64,000 nucleotides of DNA from positions 34,725,470 through 34,789,469 of the forward strand of contig OX393578.1 in NCBI GenBank assembly GCA_947652605.1, written 5' to 3'. The notes under the pieces are model-generated. The model did not search any database. It had not been told where the DNA came from and saw only the letters and a program-made list of their open reading frames with translations. The DNA is from Elmis aenea. Its lineage: Eukaryota; Arthropoda; Insecta; Coleoptera; Elmidae. Of the stretch, positions 34,665 to 44,829 are shown one piece after another. Position 1 is the stretch's first letter, and the number at the start of each line of letters is the position of its first letter. Both the position numbers and the translations under genes were made by a program.

Positions 34665-35348
34665 GAAAGAATCTTCATAGTGTCCGACAGCCAAGCAGCG
34701 TTAAAAGCTCTTGGCTCGCCGGAAGTAAACTCAGGACTTGTTCTGAACTGCATACAAGCACTCAACGTGCTAGGAAGCAGGAATGATGTTAAACTGGTAT
34801 GGTGCCCAGGGCACACTAATATACCAGGGAATGAGAAGGCAGATCGCCTAGGCAAAATTGGCAGCGAGACACCTTTCTTCGGACCAGAACCCGCAGTTAG
34901 AACATCATATGGAACAGCAAAGCGGTGCCTTACTGACATATTAACACAAGGGCATAATGCTCATTGGAAAAAAGTTGCAGGACAAGCCCATTCCAAGGCT
35001 ATCCTGTCAATGGTCTCTAAAGAAAAGACAGAAGAAATGCTCAGGATGAGCAGAGCAGACATCAGAGCAGCCACAGGACCTGTCACAGGACACTGTGGGC
35101 TAAACAAACACTTCTACATAATAGGGCTCTCAGAGACCGATATATGCAGAGGATGTGGTGAAGAAGAAGAAACTCCTCTTCACGTAATATGCCAGTGTGA
35201 AGGATTCACACCCTACCGGCGCAGACTTCTAGGGATGGAAAAAGCCAACCAAGAAAAGTTAAGAAAAACACCCTTAAAGAAAATCGTGGAGTTTTTCAAA
35301 AACACAGGACTTAAGGGGCTATCACCAGAGGGTACAATAGACCAATAG
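34665..35348 (+). CDS. RNase H domain fragment of non-LTR ORF2
   Basis: The open frame carries the RNase H motifs FIVSDSQAALKAL (catalytic Asp) and WCPGHTNIPGNEKADRLGK (His and Asp), then a Cys-x2-Cys...His-x4-Cys knuckle (CRGCGEEEETPLHVICQC). The reverse transcriptase and endonuclease are lost to truncation. The ATG nearest the start (34656-34658) belongs to the flanking target duplication, not to the element. There are no internal stops, so the insertion is probably recent. Confidence 0.9.
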   Translation, partial: ERIFIVSDSQAALKALGSPEVNSGLVLNCIQALNVLGSRNDVKLVWCPGHTNIPGNEKADRLGKIGSETPFFGPEPAVRTSYGTAKRCLTDILTQGHNAHWKKVAGQAHSKAILSMVSKEKTEEMLRMSRADIRAATGPVTGHCGLNKHFYIIGLSETDICRGCGEEEETPLHVICQCEGFTPYRRRLLGMEKANQEKLRKTPLKKIVEFFKNTGLKGLSPEGTIDQ

Positions 35349-35405
35349 GTCGCAGTACAGGAACCTGAAAGGGGACCACCTCCGCGGAAATAATAATAAT
35401 AATAA
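34665..35405 (+). mobile_element. 5'-truncated I-group non-LTR retrotransposon
   Basis: Flanked by the 12-bp duplication taaatgaagcat (34653-34664 and 35406-35417) and ending in an (AAT)n/(TAA)n tail, which is typical of I-like elements. It contains the RNase H domain and terminal zinc knuckle of ORF2 and nothing upstream. Confidence 0.85.
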
Positions 35406-35441
35406 TAAATGAAGCATAAAAATGTTAATAAAATCCTTATA

Positions 35442-35883
35442 CAGTGTGACCCATTTTAAAGCGGATCACCCCTATAAAAAGTTTATTTATGGTCCACTTT
35501 TATAGATTTTTTTTAACGATAAAGCATCAAAAACTGTACTTTGGCACCCTATTTTAAAATTCAGCTTACACTCACAGTCTACTATGATTTTTGTTTTGGA
35601 TATAAAATTTGGCAAAATTTGTTTAATGATTTTTTAATTGAAAATATGATACACCACTGGATTTGGGATGCCCTCAAATAGGTTTGTACTAAATTTCATA
35701 AAAAAGTATTTATTATTAAAAGATTAATTATTAATTCAATACTTGTGATTAAATTGGCAACGCAGTGTTCTATGCTATGTAAAAAATAAAAGTTAGAGTT
35801 GGCATTAAAAGAAAAATATTTAACGTAAGACCTTTTAAATAAGCACCAATTTATTCGTATCAGTATTAAAATGGGTCACGCTG
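35442..35883. mobile_element. 442-bp TIR MITE, TA-flanked
   Basis: The ends CAGTGTGACCCATTTTAA and TTAAAATGGGTCACGCTG are complementary except at one position, with TA on each side. No coding capacity. It is nested in the 34199-36085 element. Confidence 0.8.
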
Positions 35884-36244
35884 TATAACATTTAGTTTTA
35901 TGTTTATAAATAGAGAAGTTATAGTAAATTTTCACAAACGTTGAAATTTCAATTTTCGTCCATTGTGCAAAAATAATTAGTGATATAAAAAAATCTGGTA
36001 ACTAAATCGTGTTTATCTTAAAAAAATAATCTACTATTATGGTAACTTAGATATACCCCGTAAAACATTCAAGGTGGTTGAAAATATTTTTGAGTTAGCT
36101 ATGCAAATTATTTGCAATAAATTTTGTTGTAAATTTTTTTTTTTAGGTGGAAACTATAATATAGATCTTAAGAAAGGTAGCAGTGTATACGTATATAAAA
36201 TTAGGGTTTAGATAACACTTGATATTTGCTTTCTTTAAGTTGAA

Positions 36245-36431
36245 AAATAGTGACACACGGACGACTAGACCAGTCGACGCGACGCCCTTAGAAATTGTGC
36301 GCCGCACGCGTTTGAAAGCTCAAGTGCCGTATTGGTATTCGTCAGTTGCATAACAGTCGTAGAAGGGATTGCACGCAGGTTTCCTCTTCCGCTTCTTTTA
36401 AAACATCGCGATGTAATAAAAACATATAAAA
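36245..36431 (+). promoter_or_regulatory. Probable promoter/5' UTR of second collagen-like gene
   Basis: A patch visibly richer in GC and CpG than its surroundings immediately upstream of the start codon, containing 'tcgtcagttgc', which fits an arthropod initiator (TCAGT). The transcription start is not proven. Confidence 0.4.
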
Positions 36432-36938
36432 ATGTCAGCGACAGAAGAAAAGCCGAAAAAAACAGAAACTTATCCAACAAGACTTCCATATTATCAAATA
36501 AATCCTAGTTACACAGTGCGCGTAATATGTTGCGTCGTGTTTATTTTTCTAACGGAAATCTGTTTAACCCATTACGTTTACAGATTAATTAAATCTGAAA
36601 GTAGCGAAGAGTACGTGGCGAAACGTGATTTCCAACAAAACTTTCTCAACCAAATTCGAAGCGAAACCGGTAGAGATGAGATTCGACGAATTTTAAAAGA
36701 ACTTGAAATTTTCGAACATAATTTGCGGGAATCGAGTAGAAGAAAACGCAACGCACGCGTTTTAGACGATAACTTGTATAATTTACCGAACGATGGGCCA
36801 AATGTTGAGTTTTTTAATCCTAAATTGAGAGGAGAACTTGAAGTTAAGGATGAGATTGAACGACAACGAACAGGAAATAAAGGAGCGGCCCCCGGAGGCG
36901 ATTCTTGGGTTTGGTTGACGAGTTATAGCAGAATACCT
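36432..36938 (+). CDS. Transmembrane collagen-like paralogue, first exon
   Basis: The 169-codon exon ends at CCT/GTAAGT, the same codon context and phase as exon 1 of the gene at 27339. The protein has a hydrophilic cytoplasmic N terminus, a transmembrane segment (about 30-50), then IKSESSEEYVAKRDFQ, which lines up with IKSEVSQNYVTKNDFQ of its neighbour. It continues with a charged helical linker, a furin-like RRKR (103-106) and a Gly-rich end (GNKGAAPGGD). The first collagen-type exons were not found in the 27 kb to the right, so the intron is very long or the gene is broken. Membrane-bound and shed collagens are the likely family; the role is not known. Confidence 0.75.
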
Positions 36939-38031
36939 GTAAGTTTCATCATTATTATTTAATAATATTAGCGGTAAAGTTTGTGGAATAAATTAAACTG
37001 TAATGAAACGAAACATTTTTAAATAAAACGGGTAATATGTGAATGAGCATTGTTCATAAGATATTGTTTGACAGATTGTTATCGGATTAAATATTTTTCG
37101 TGCTAAAAATCTCCATTTCTGAATAATTAATTACTTCAATTAAACATTTTATGAAAAGAACTCAAAATAATTTTAAAATTCTGTTGCCTTATAATCTTTA
37201 CTGGGCAATTTAATTTTTTTAATCTGGATTTATCGTTAAAAGTTCTAATTTCTTTCCATTTACATCACAAACATTCCTTTACAAATGGATCGGAGGTATC
37301 TTTTGTATTTATTCCAACAAATTTCCAATTATATTATAAAGTTTCAATAATTAACTTCGTTAATGACATTAAAGTATCCAAGTTAAACTTGCCATAATTA
37401 TATCCTCGCTCATATTTTTAAAGTGCATCGCGTAGAGCTATAAATAAATTAATTGTGGATTTGGTTGGAGTCATCGTTGTTTGTTTTTCGTGTCAACAAC
37501 TCTAATTTAAACGGCCATGATATCAATTACGCGTTTTAACTAACGATGTGGTTTAGCTGTTAGTACGAATTCTGATATTTATCAATTTGAAATTCTTGCT
37601 TCGCGAAGCAGAAATGGAATATACCTATGATAAATTAATAAAACAAAGCGATTTTGCTACTAAATGAATGCATCTACTTCTACGTAATAATAATTTTCTT
37701 AACTGGATAAAGATGGAGTGAAAAATCATTTGCAATATACAAATTAATTATAACGCAACTCATGTTTAAAAATTTAGTAATTTACGGTGCTCATACTCTA
37801 AAAATTTGTATTGCTAACGTTTTTGTCGACAAAGATATAAGATTAGTTAAACGGTAAAAGATTAAAGAAAATCTAATCATATTTAAATTTGACTTGTTTT
37901 AAACATATTACAATTTTCGGCAAAACTACAGAGAACGATTTCCTAATGATTAATACTTTTATAAATACATTCAACAAAACAAAAAAATCATTTTTTTGTT
38001 GATTATTTACGTAGATTTGGGTATCAATACA
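36939..38031. other. Intron or flank, nothing recognised
   Basis: AT-rich sequence after the donor at 36938, without exon-like frames or terminal repeats. Confidence 0.5.
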
Positions 38032-38040
38032 TTAAAATAA

Positions 38041-39481
38041 GGTTGTGGCTATTTGCACCTACACTAGGTACGAATAATTGGCTATTTGCACCTTCAGTAG
38101 GTACGAATAATTGGCTATATTTGCACCTACAGTAGGTACGAATAATTGGCTATTTGCACCTACTGTATAACTATACCTATACCGGATGTAATTAAGGCCT
38201 GGTACACCTCCTTTTTTTCTTTAGTTTTAATTGTACATAAATAAACTTTTAGACATATGATATGTGTAAATATCCGGAATATTTGAACATATGTACACTA
38301 TCATTTCACTTTCGGTTTCGCCGGAAATTGCCCTAACTTTGTTATTTCAAATTGAACACCCTATCTATATTTACATTTTTAGAAAGAGGAGGCAATAATT
38401 ATGAATTCAACTGCACTGGTTTGGTTACTTTTTTATTTTTATTTAGTTATAAGTCCCTCTACCGTGTAGGACTTTGGTTAATTTAAATAACCTTAAATAA
38501 TTTTTGAACAATAATTTATTTTTTTATTAAGTGAGCCTGCATACCTACATTGAATTTTATTTTGTCAACAAGTGTCCAACAAGTGTCCAACAAATGTTTT
38601 TGTAAATTTTAATTGCCATTTAGGTTACTTAAATCGGCTTTGAAGATTGCTAATCGGTTTTTTGACAAATGCAAATGCAGTAGTACATGCACTTATTTAA
38701 ATAGAGTATTTCCTGACGAATTTAACAATACCAATAACTTTTAACTTATAATTGTGTTGGATTGCTGTTTCACAGACTTAAAATATTATAAAAACTTGTT
38801 AAGATATCCTATTAATCGCAGTATACTGTGCCCAAGTGCAACAAAACAAATTCTAATTGTAACTAATATAGTTATTTAATGAAAAAATTTAGTGATAATT
38901 TGTTGCAATTATGCACAGTATACTACGATTAATAGAATATCTAAATAAGTTTTCATAATATTTTAAGTCTGAGGCAGGCAGCCTTTCAACACAAATATAT
39001 GTTATTGGTAAAAAAATAGTCTGCAACCTTCAAAACCGATTATAGTAACCTAAATGTTAATTAAAATGTACGAAAAACCTTTTTCGGACACTTCTTGACA
39101 TAATAACATTTAATTTATGCAGGTAACGGCAAATAAATATTTGTCCAAAAATTATTTGAGGTTATTAAAATTAATCTAAATGATGCAGTTGTATTCAAAG
39201 TTGCCTCCTCTTTCCAAAAATATAAAATATACAGGGTGTTCCATTTGAAATTACAAAGTTAGGGTAATTTCCGACGAAACCGAAATTGAAATAATAGTGT
39301 ACATGTGTTCAAATATTCCGGTTATTTACACATATCATTGGTATAAAAGTTTATTTATGAAAAATTAAAACTAAAGAAAAAAGGGTGTACTAGAACTCAG
39401 TTACAAGCGGTATATACCTATATACAGTAGGTGCAAATAGCCAATTATTCGTACCTACTGTAGGTGCAAATAGCCACAACC
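38041..39481. mobile_element. Fold-back element with 9-bp target duplication
   Basis: A 1.44-kb near-complete palindrome with ends GGTTGTGGCTATTTGCACCT and complement, flanked by the exact 9-bp repeat ttaaaataa (38032-38040 and 39482-39490). The arms meet around 38845-38905 at 'cagtatactgtgc'/'gcacagtatactac'. The left arm begins with a tandem array. Nine-bp duplications are made by Drosophila FB elements and by Mutator-like elements. No transposase is present. Confidence 0.8.
38047..38170. repeat. Tandem array of a 33-bp unit
   Basis: Four units start at 38047, 38080, 38113 and 38148, each opening GGCTATTTGCACC and containing 'aggtacgaataatt'; one unit is 2 bp longer. The right arm of the fold-back element (39426-39476) has about two copies. 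The arms therefore differ in repeat number. Confidence 0.85.
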
Positions 39482-39980
39482 TTAAAATAATCGTATAATT
39501 TTGTTTGTTTTTAAGATTTTTAATTTTTGGGAAAATAACGAGACGATAAACCTCCCCTATAATTACAATAATTATCTGCCACTTCCCTTATACCTTTAGA
39601 ACCAAAGAATATATAGATCACAATGAAATTTTGTAATAATATGAGTTTTCAACACAAAAGTACTTTTATCTGGTTTAATTTACTATTAAATACCTATTTA
39701 CATTATTTAGCTGATAGCGTCAGATGACGTTCGAATACACCGAATACGACTATTAATACGGGTAGCGTATATGAAGACTGCTGGTGCCGAATACATCCAA
39801 ATGCGACTGATGGAACTATTAAACGGGTAGTGCCCGAATTCATTGACAGTAATAGTTATTTACGTAACAAGACCGGAATGATACTTTACTGCACGAGTAG
39901 GCAGTTTTTGGACGAGCCGTAGGCAAGTCCTGAAAGCATACTAGTCCAATAAAGACACTTTACGGGTATGTTACGTACAA

Positions 39981-40276
39981 TATTTTTTTGCGTCCGCCAC
40001 TGACACCAAAATCACTATCGTCACCATCCATAATTATACAATAACTTAACAAACTACAGGTGAAATTTCGCTTGGTGGTATAACGACGCTTGTTTGACAG
40101 CGCAAATCAACAAAACAACTCATCACCATGGCAACCACCTACTTTCCGGCCTAGGCCGGTAAAGACAACTCAATACCATGGCAACAAGTTGCTCTCTGGC
40201 CTAGGCCGGTAAAGATGTATTCCAGCCTAAAAATTGATCGGAAACAACTGATTTTCTGGACGGACGCAAAAAAATA
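39981..40276. mobile_element. TIR MITE with internal 50-bp tandem repeat
   Basis: Perfect 16-bp inverted ends TATTTTTTTGCGTCCG. The interior has two adjacent 50-bp units (40115-40164 and 40165-40214), each containing 'accatggcaac' and the palindrome GGCCTAGGCC. No target duplication is evident and the family is unknown. Confidence 0.65.
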
Positions 40277-40290
40277 GTGGGTATACTATC

Positions 40291-40436
40291 CAGGGCCGGA
40301 TTAACCAATAGACAAAAACGACAAATGTCCAGGGCCCGATTTGACACCGGGTTTTTTAAAAATTAATAATAAAAAAGCAACATTTTCAAACACGTTCTAT
40401 AAATAGAGCCCAAAAGCTAAAGATTAATCTGGCACT
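40291..40436. mobile_element. Small hAT-like MITE
   Basis: The left end CAGGGCCGGATTAACC and right end GATTAATCTGGCACTG are imperfect inverted repeats of a common hAT-like terminus. Flanking 8-mers are only partly alike, so the insertion is old. Confidence 0.5.
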
Positions 40437-42498
40437 GATCTATCTATTCTATACTATAGGATAACGAGATTCCCGTAAGCTAAGTCGCGGATTATGCATT
40501 TAGTTTTCACGATACAACATTTGACAATTATTTTTAATCGCTTGCGAAGCATCGTTTTACTTAGTATGATATGTTATAATTATTGTTTGAAAACTTTATA
40601 AACCTAAAAACAAAACCTACTTTATTCATAAAGTGCGATTAAGCTTATTGTCGCCACCGTAAACAAGTAGAGAAGTTCGTCAATAATAATTTTTTAACAC
40701 TACTACTCGCCAATTAATTTTAGTAAGTTGCTAAATAAAATAATTAAACAAGCGCCACGAAACCAAATAACAATCAATTTAATTTTTTAGATTGGCATGC
40801 AAAATTGTTTTTAAGAGTATGGTGATCAACATAATTTTTTATTAGTATTTCAGGCGTGCATAACTAATGGTTCAAGACCGTTATGATCAGTTTATGAATA
40901 GCAATTTTATTAGCACACTGACAACAATAGTTTAAATTTTAAAACATCCAGCTGGCAAACAGTGGTAGAAATTCCATTAACACATTGCTACGCTAAACTG
41001 AATATTAAATATGCTTGGAGAAGACAAATATGTTAATCCCAGACTCCAGAATAGTTCTGTTTAACATTCATATGATCGCTTCGGCTGACGAGAATTAACG
41101 AACCATAGACGTTCAAAAATAAAAAAGCACATATCTTGTCAAAAAAAAAAACAAGTCTACTACACAACATGTATGATACTTCTGGAATTAATATAAAGTT
41201 GATTAGTACATGCACTACAAAAAAATTCTATACCTTATTTTTTGAAAATAAAATAATATAGGTACTTAACGCACTTGAAATAAGAAAACCTATACCGGAT
41301 GCACAAGTACTGGTTTATTTTAAATGGAAAACGCATTGTTTTTATAATATTTTGTTTGGAAAAAGAATAAATAGTCGGGGGTAATACCACAAGAGGTTAA
41401 AATTTGCCGACCAAATTTTGATTTGACACGAGTTTAAATTAAAAAGCAATAACGATAAATAAAAATTTGGCCTGGTAAAATTTTAACCTCGAATGGTATT
41501 TGTAGCGATAATTCCACGACTGAGAAGAATTACCTACCTATACAAATATTTATTTATTCAAGTTACAATAATTAACGAACGAACAATTATTCTAAACAAA
41601 ATTATTTAAAGATCGTTGTATAGTTTTATTTTATTGTCGCAAATTTGATACTATATTCGAATGGTGCTCCTCATCCAACTCTAAATAGGGCTTAATGCTT
41701 TTTGAATTGGAGTGACCACTGACCAGTAATTTTAATTAACTGTTGTTCGTTCAATCCCGCTTTAGCCAAATAGGACACAACAGTACCTACTTGAGCGGTA
41801 CGAGTGATTAGTAATTTTATTTGATTTAACGTCGAAGCCAATTTGAGCTGAAATTTTAGTCCACTTTGATATTTCGTTGGGTCCCAGCGGCATGTTTTTA
41901 TACCATCTTTTACTATTTTCCTGTGTTGCCAAGTGTATTTATTATTTTCATTCAAATCTGTGATTAACATATTTTCAACACCAATTTTTGAAAGAAAAAA
42001 CATAATATCTAGGAAGAAATATTATTCGAAATTTATTTTTATTCCAAATCGCAGCTTTTTCATAAAAAAATAATAATAGAGCTTTTTAAAGGACTGAATG
42101 TCAAAACTTTGAGAACCTCTTGGATTGCAGACACAGCAAGCATGGTACAACATTTTTGTATCAAGATTTTCGACTTGGAATTTTACGAAGAACATCGCCA
42201 CGTGTAGCGCTTCCGCCAATTTATACACACCCTGTATATATAACTAAAGGTCTATTTCTTACAAATTATTATTTTGTTGCAAACTATAGTTGGGGTGACC
42301 ATCCGTTCCGGTTTTAAGTACTGTCCCGGCGTCCCGAAAAATGTATTAGTCATATGTGAACTTGCGTCTGTATGATTACCTATAATAAGTTTTTAATAAA
42401 TAAGACTGAATTTATATTTATAGTTTTAAATTGATTTATTTTTCAATTTCTATTTTACCCATTACCACTAAAATATATATTACTTCTGTTATTATATA
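40437..42498. other. Mostly unrecognised sequence with one hairpin and one unknown frame
   Basis: It holds a hairpin at about 41382-41505 ('taccacaagaggttaaaattt' in part, pairing with 'aaattttaacctcgaatggta') and a minus-strand open frame at 41692-42003. No host exon is recognised. Confidence 0.45.
41692..42003 (-). CDS. Uncharacterised 103-residue frame
   Basis: The frame encodes a hydrophilic product. Its end, TRTAQVGTVVSYLAKAGLNE followed by QQLIKITGQW, faintly resembles the C-terminal part of tyrosine-recombinase-like proteins (Arg, then hydrophobic helix, then Gly-His/Gln-Trp). That resemblance is weak and the catalytic His and Tyr are not evident. It is unsupported by splice sites and may be a transposon fragment or chance. 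Confidence 0.25.
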   Translation of the reverse strand: MFFLSKIGVENMLITDLNENNKYTWQHRKIVKDGIKTCRWDPTKYQSGLKFQLKLASTLNQIKLLITRTAQVGTVVSYLAKAGLNEQQLIKITGQWSLQFKKH

Positions 42499-42791
42499 TA
42501 TGTCGTAGGCATAATGTGAAATCCGGCATTTTATAAAACGCCTAGGCACAAAACTATTAGCTTCATTTTTATTATTTATTTAAAAAAAAAACTTTAACCA
42601 ACCTTTAACCTGACGCTCTACTACTGACCAAATGAATGAGGGTCAGATTAAAGGTTGGTTAAAGCTTTTTTTTGTATGAACACAAATGTATGAGTTTAAG
42701 AAAAAGTCATAATTTGCTCGTTTTGCCGGCTTTTTATAAAATGCCTAGGCGTTTTATAAAATGCCGGATTTCACATTATGCCTACGACATA
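42499..42791. mobile_element. MITE with about 48-bp inverted ends
   Basis: The ends TGTCGTAGGCATAATGTGAA and complement continue through 'atccggcattttataaaacgcctaggc' in both arms, nearly perfectly. The interior also carries 'aaaggttggttaaag', whose relative is found at about 51160-51205. It abuts the next element at 42794 with only TA between. Confidence 0.8.
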
Positions 42792-43313
42792 TACAGGGTG
42801 CCCATTTTTCTAAACTGTTGTATGGGTAACTCCGTTAATATTGGAGATACAGAAACGTTTAAACTAGCAAATTTGTGCAGAATTTAAAGGGAAATCTGAT
42901 GCCATTTTCAAATTTGACCTACGTCATCAACTTTTTTAAATATTTTGAAAAAACTGAAAAACGTCGATTTTTTCAAACTTGAATAATTCCATAACCATAT
43001 GAGTTAGAACAAAAATAAAAATTGGCTTCATAAATATTTGTACGTAGATTTTAAATATGTTAACGAAATTTTCATAGCACTCTCGATTTCCGAGTTATAG
43101 CACAAACTTGCATTTTTTTAAATGGAAGTCATAGTTGGCTGTGGTCTTATTAAAAAGGTTATTTTTTTCTCGTTGCAATGATATAAGGTTTGTTATGCTT
43201 TACTTTTGTAGTTTTTCTTTAAATAAGCAAAAATCATTTTACATGTTCACTGCCTACTAATAGATGGGAGTTATCCCGTGTTGATGTTCTTTTTTTTTCG
43301 ATGTGACATTTAA

Positions 43314-43833
43314 CCCCTTACCGCATATTGTATCAGATATGATACGTACCATATAAAGCGATATTAGTCATAGTTCTCATATAGTAGCGCCTTCTACAGT
43401 GTACTATACTAATAATATACAGTTTCACGCGTAATATTTGAAAAATTGCGCCATCTATGTTGAACTACAGAAAATATACATTAAAAAACGTCAAAGAGCT
43501 TAACATTTCCAGCCTACTACCGCCATTTATGCAAATTGGGTAAATTTATGTTATTGCATTTTATTTATTTACATTATAAATTCGACGTGTAATTTTTTTT
43601 TACTATAATAACGTCTAAATCCTTTGTGCCAAATCATTTAATTTTTATGAATAAAAATTATGTATGTAGTATATATGCATGGTATTACATATTAGAAAAA
43701 AAAACAGAAAAGGTAAAAAATTTCGTCTTAAAATAAAAATAAATTTTTTTAAACATTTTTTTAGCATTCTGTAATATATTGTACACATTCAAAAAAATTT
43801 ATTTGAAAATTTAAAAAGTCATGCAGTAAGGGG
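43314..43833. mobile_element. piggyBac-type MITE in a TTAA site
   Basis: The ends CCCCTTACCGCAT and ATGCAGTAAGGGG are flanked by TTAA (43310-43313 and 43834-43837). The inverted right arm of the host element carries the uninterrupted target, 'gacatttaagagttgtctc' in complement, with a single TTAA. TTAA targeting is diagnostic for the piggyBac superfamily. No coding capacity. Confidence 0.88.
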
Positions 43834-43954
43834 TTAAGAGTTGTCTCTTATTGTTAGTGTAGCAGTTATTAGCCAGTTACAAATTTTAAAAACCAAATCT
43901 CAGAGTTTGTCAAATATTATTTATTGTTTGTTTTACGTAAATTTCCAAAACAAT

Positions 43955-44184
43955 GTGTTCTAATGAAGAAAAAAACCACCATCTATTACTATGCTTGTAA
44001 TAGAAATAGTAGAAATTCAAGTGAAATGTATTTGCAAAGATTTATGGAAAGGAGCCAACCAAGAAACAAATTATTTTCGTTATTAGAAACCAATTTAAAA
44101 AAATACGGGTATACCAAAAAGCCTGATAATATTTCTTCATTAGAAAACATTGTTTTTGAAATTTATAATAAACAAAAATTTTGA
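43955..44184 (+). pseudogene. DUF4817-type transposase N-terminal relic
   Basis: The frame includes YYYACNRNSRNSSEMYLQ then RFMERSQPRNKLFSLLETNL and KKYGYTKKP, matching residues 15-60 of the intact transposase at 45469-46524 (helix-turn-helix region). A frameshift separates it from the true start (MCSNEEK) at 43953. Everything after residue 60 has been lost. Confidence 0.8.
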
Positions 44185-44829
44185 TCAACACGAGAGAGAG
44201 ACATACGTATAACAAACAATAAATTTTATTTGACAAACTCTGAGGTTTTGTTTTTAAAATTTGTAACTGGCTAATAACTGCTACACTAACGATAAGAGAC
44301 AACTCTTAAATGTCACATTGAAAAAAAATAACATCAACACGGGATAACTCCCATCTATTAGTAGGCAGTGAACATGTTAAATGATTTTTGCTTATTTAAA
44401 GAAAAACTACAAGAGTAAAGTATGACAAACCTTATATCATTAAAACGAGAAAAAAATAACCTTTTTAATAAGACCACAGCCAACTATGACTTCCATTTAA
44501 AAAAATGCAAGTTTGTGCTATAACTCGGAAATCGAGAGTGCTATGAAAATTTTGTTAACATATTTGAAATCTACGTAAAAATATCCATAAAAGCCAATTT
44601 TTATTTTTGTTCTAACTCATATGGTTACGGAATTATTCAAGTTTGAAAAAATCGACCTTTTTCAGTATTTTCAAAATATTTCAAAAAGTTAATGACGTAG
44701 GTCAAATTTGAAAATGGCATCAGATTTCCCTTTAAATTCTGCACAAACTTGCTAATTTAAACGTTTCTGTATCTCCAATATTAACGGAGTTACCCATACA
44801 ACAGGTTAGAAAAATGGGCACCCTGTATA

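Larger units (their letters stand above)
34199..36085. mobile_element. Diverged mariner-type TIR element hosting two insertions
   Basis: The left end CAGGGTGGACCAAATTCAAA follows TA. The arm 'atgttttacgggt' ... 'taacttctctatttata' recurs inverted at about 35885-36085. The right terminus is eroded ('caaggtggttg'), so its end is approximate. It is interrupted by the I-like fragment (34665-35405) and a 442-bp MITE (35442-35883). Confidence 0.6.
42794..44825. mobile_element. Long-TIR mariner-superfamily element, decayed
   Basis: The left end CAGGGTGCCCATTTTTC and its complement at 44825 are flanked by TA. Each arm is about 620 bp once the nested insertion at 43314-43833 is discounted. The short centre holds a transposase N-terminal relic (43955-44184). 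Arm sequences are related to those of the element at 44830-47119. Confidence 0.88.

Noticed and set aside
34652..34939. Minus-strand frame opposite the RNase H fragment
   Set aside because: Shadow of the plus-strand retrotransposon coding sequence.
43924..44184. 86-codon frame taken as a complete small gene
   Set aside because: Its similarity to residues 15-60 of the nearby transposase, with a frameshift, shows it is a transposase relic.
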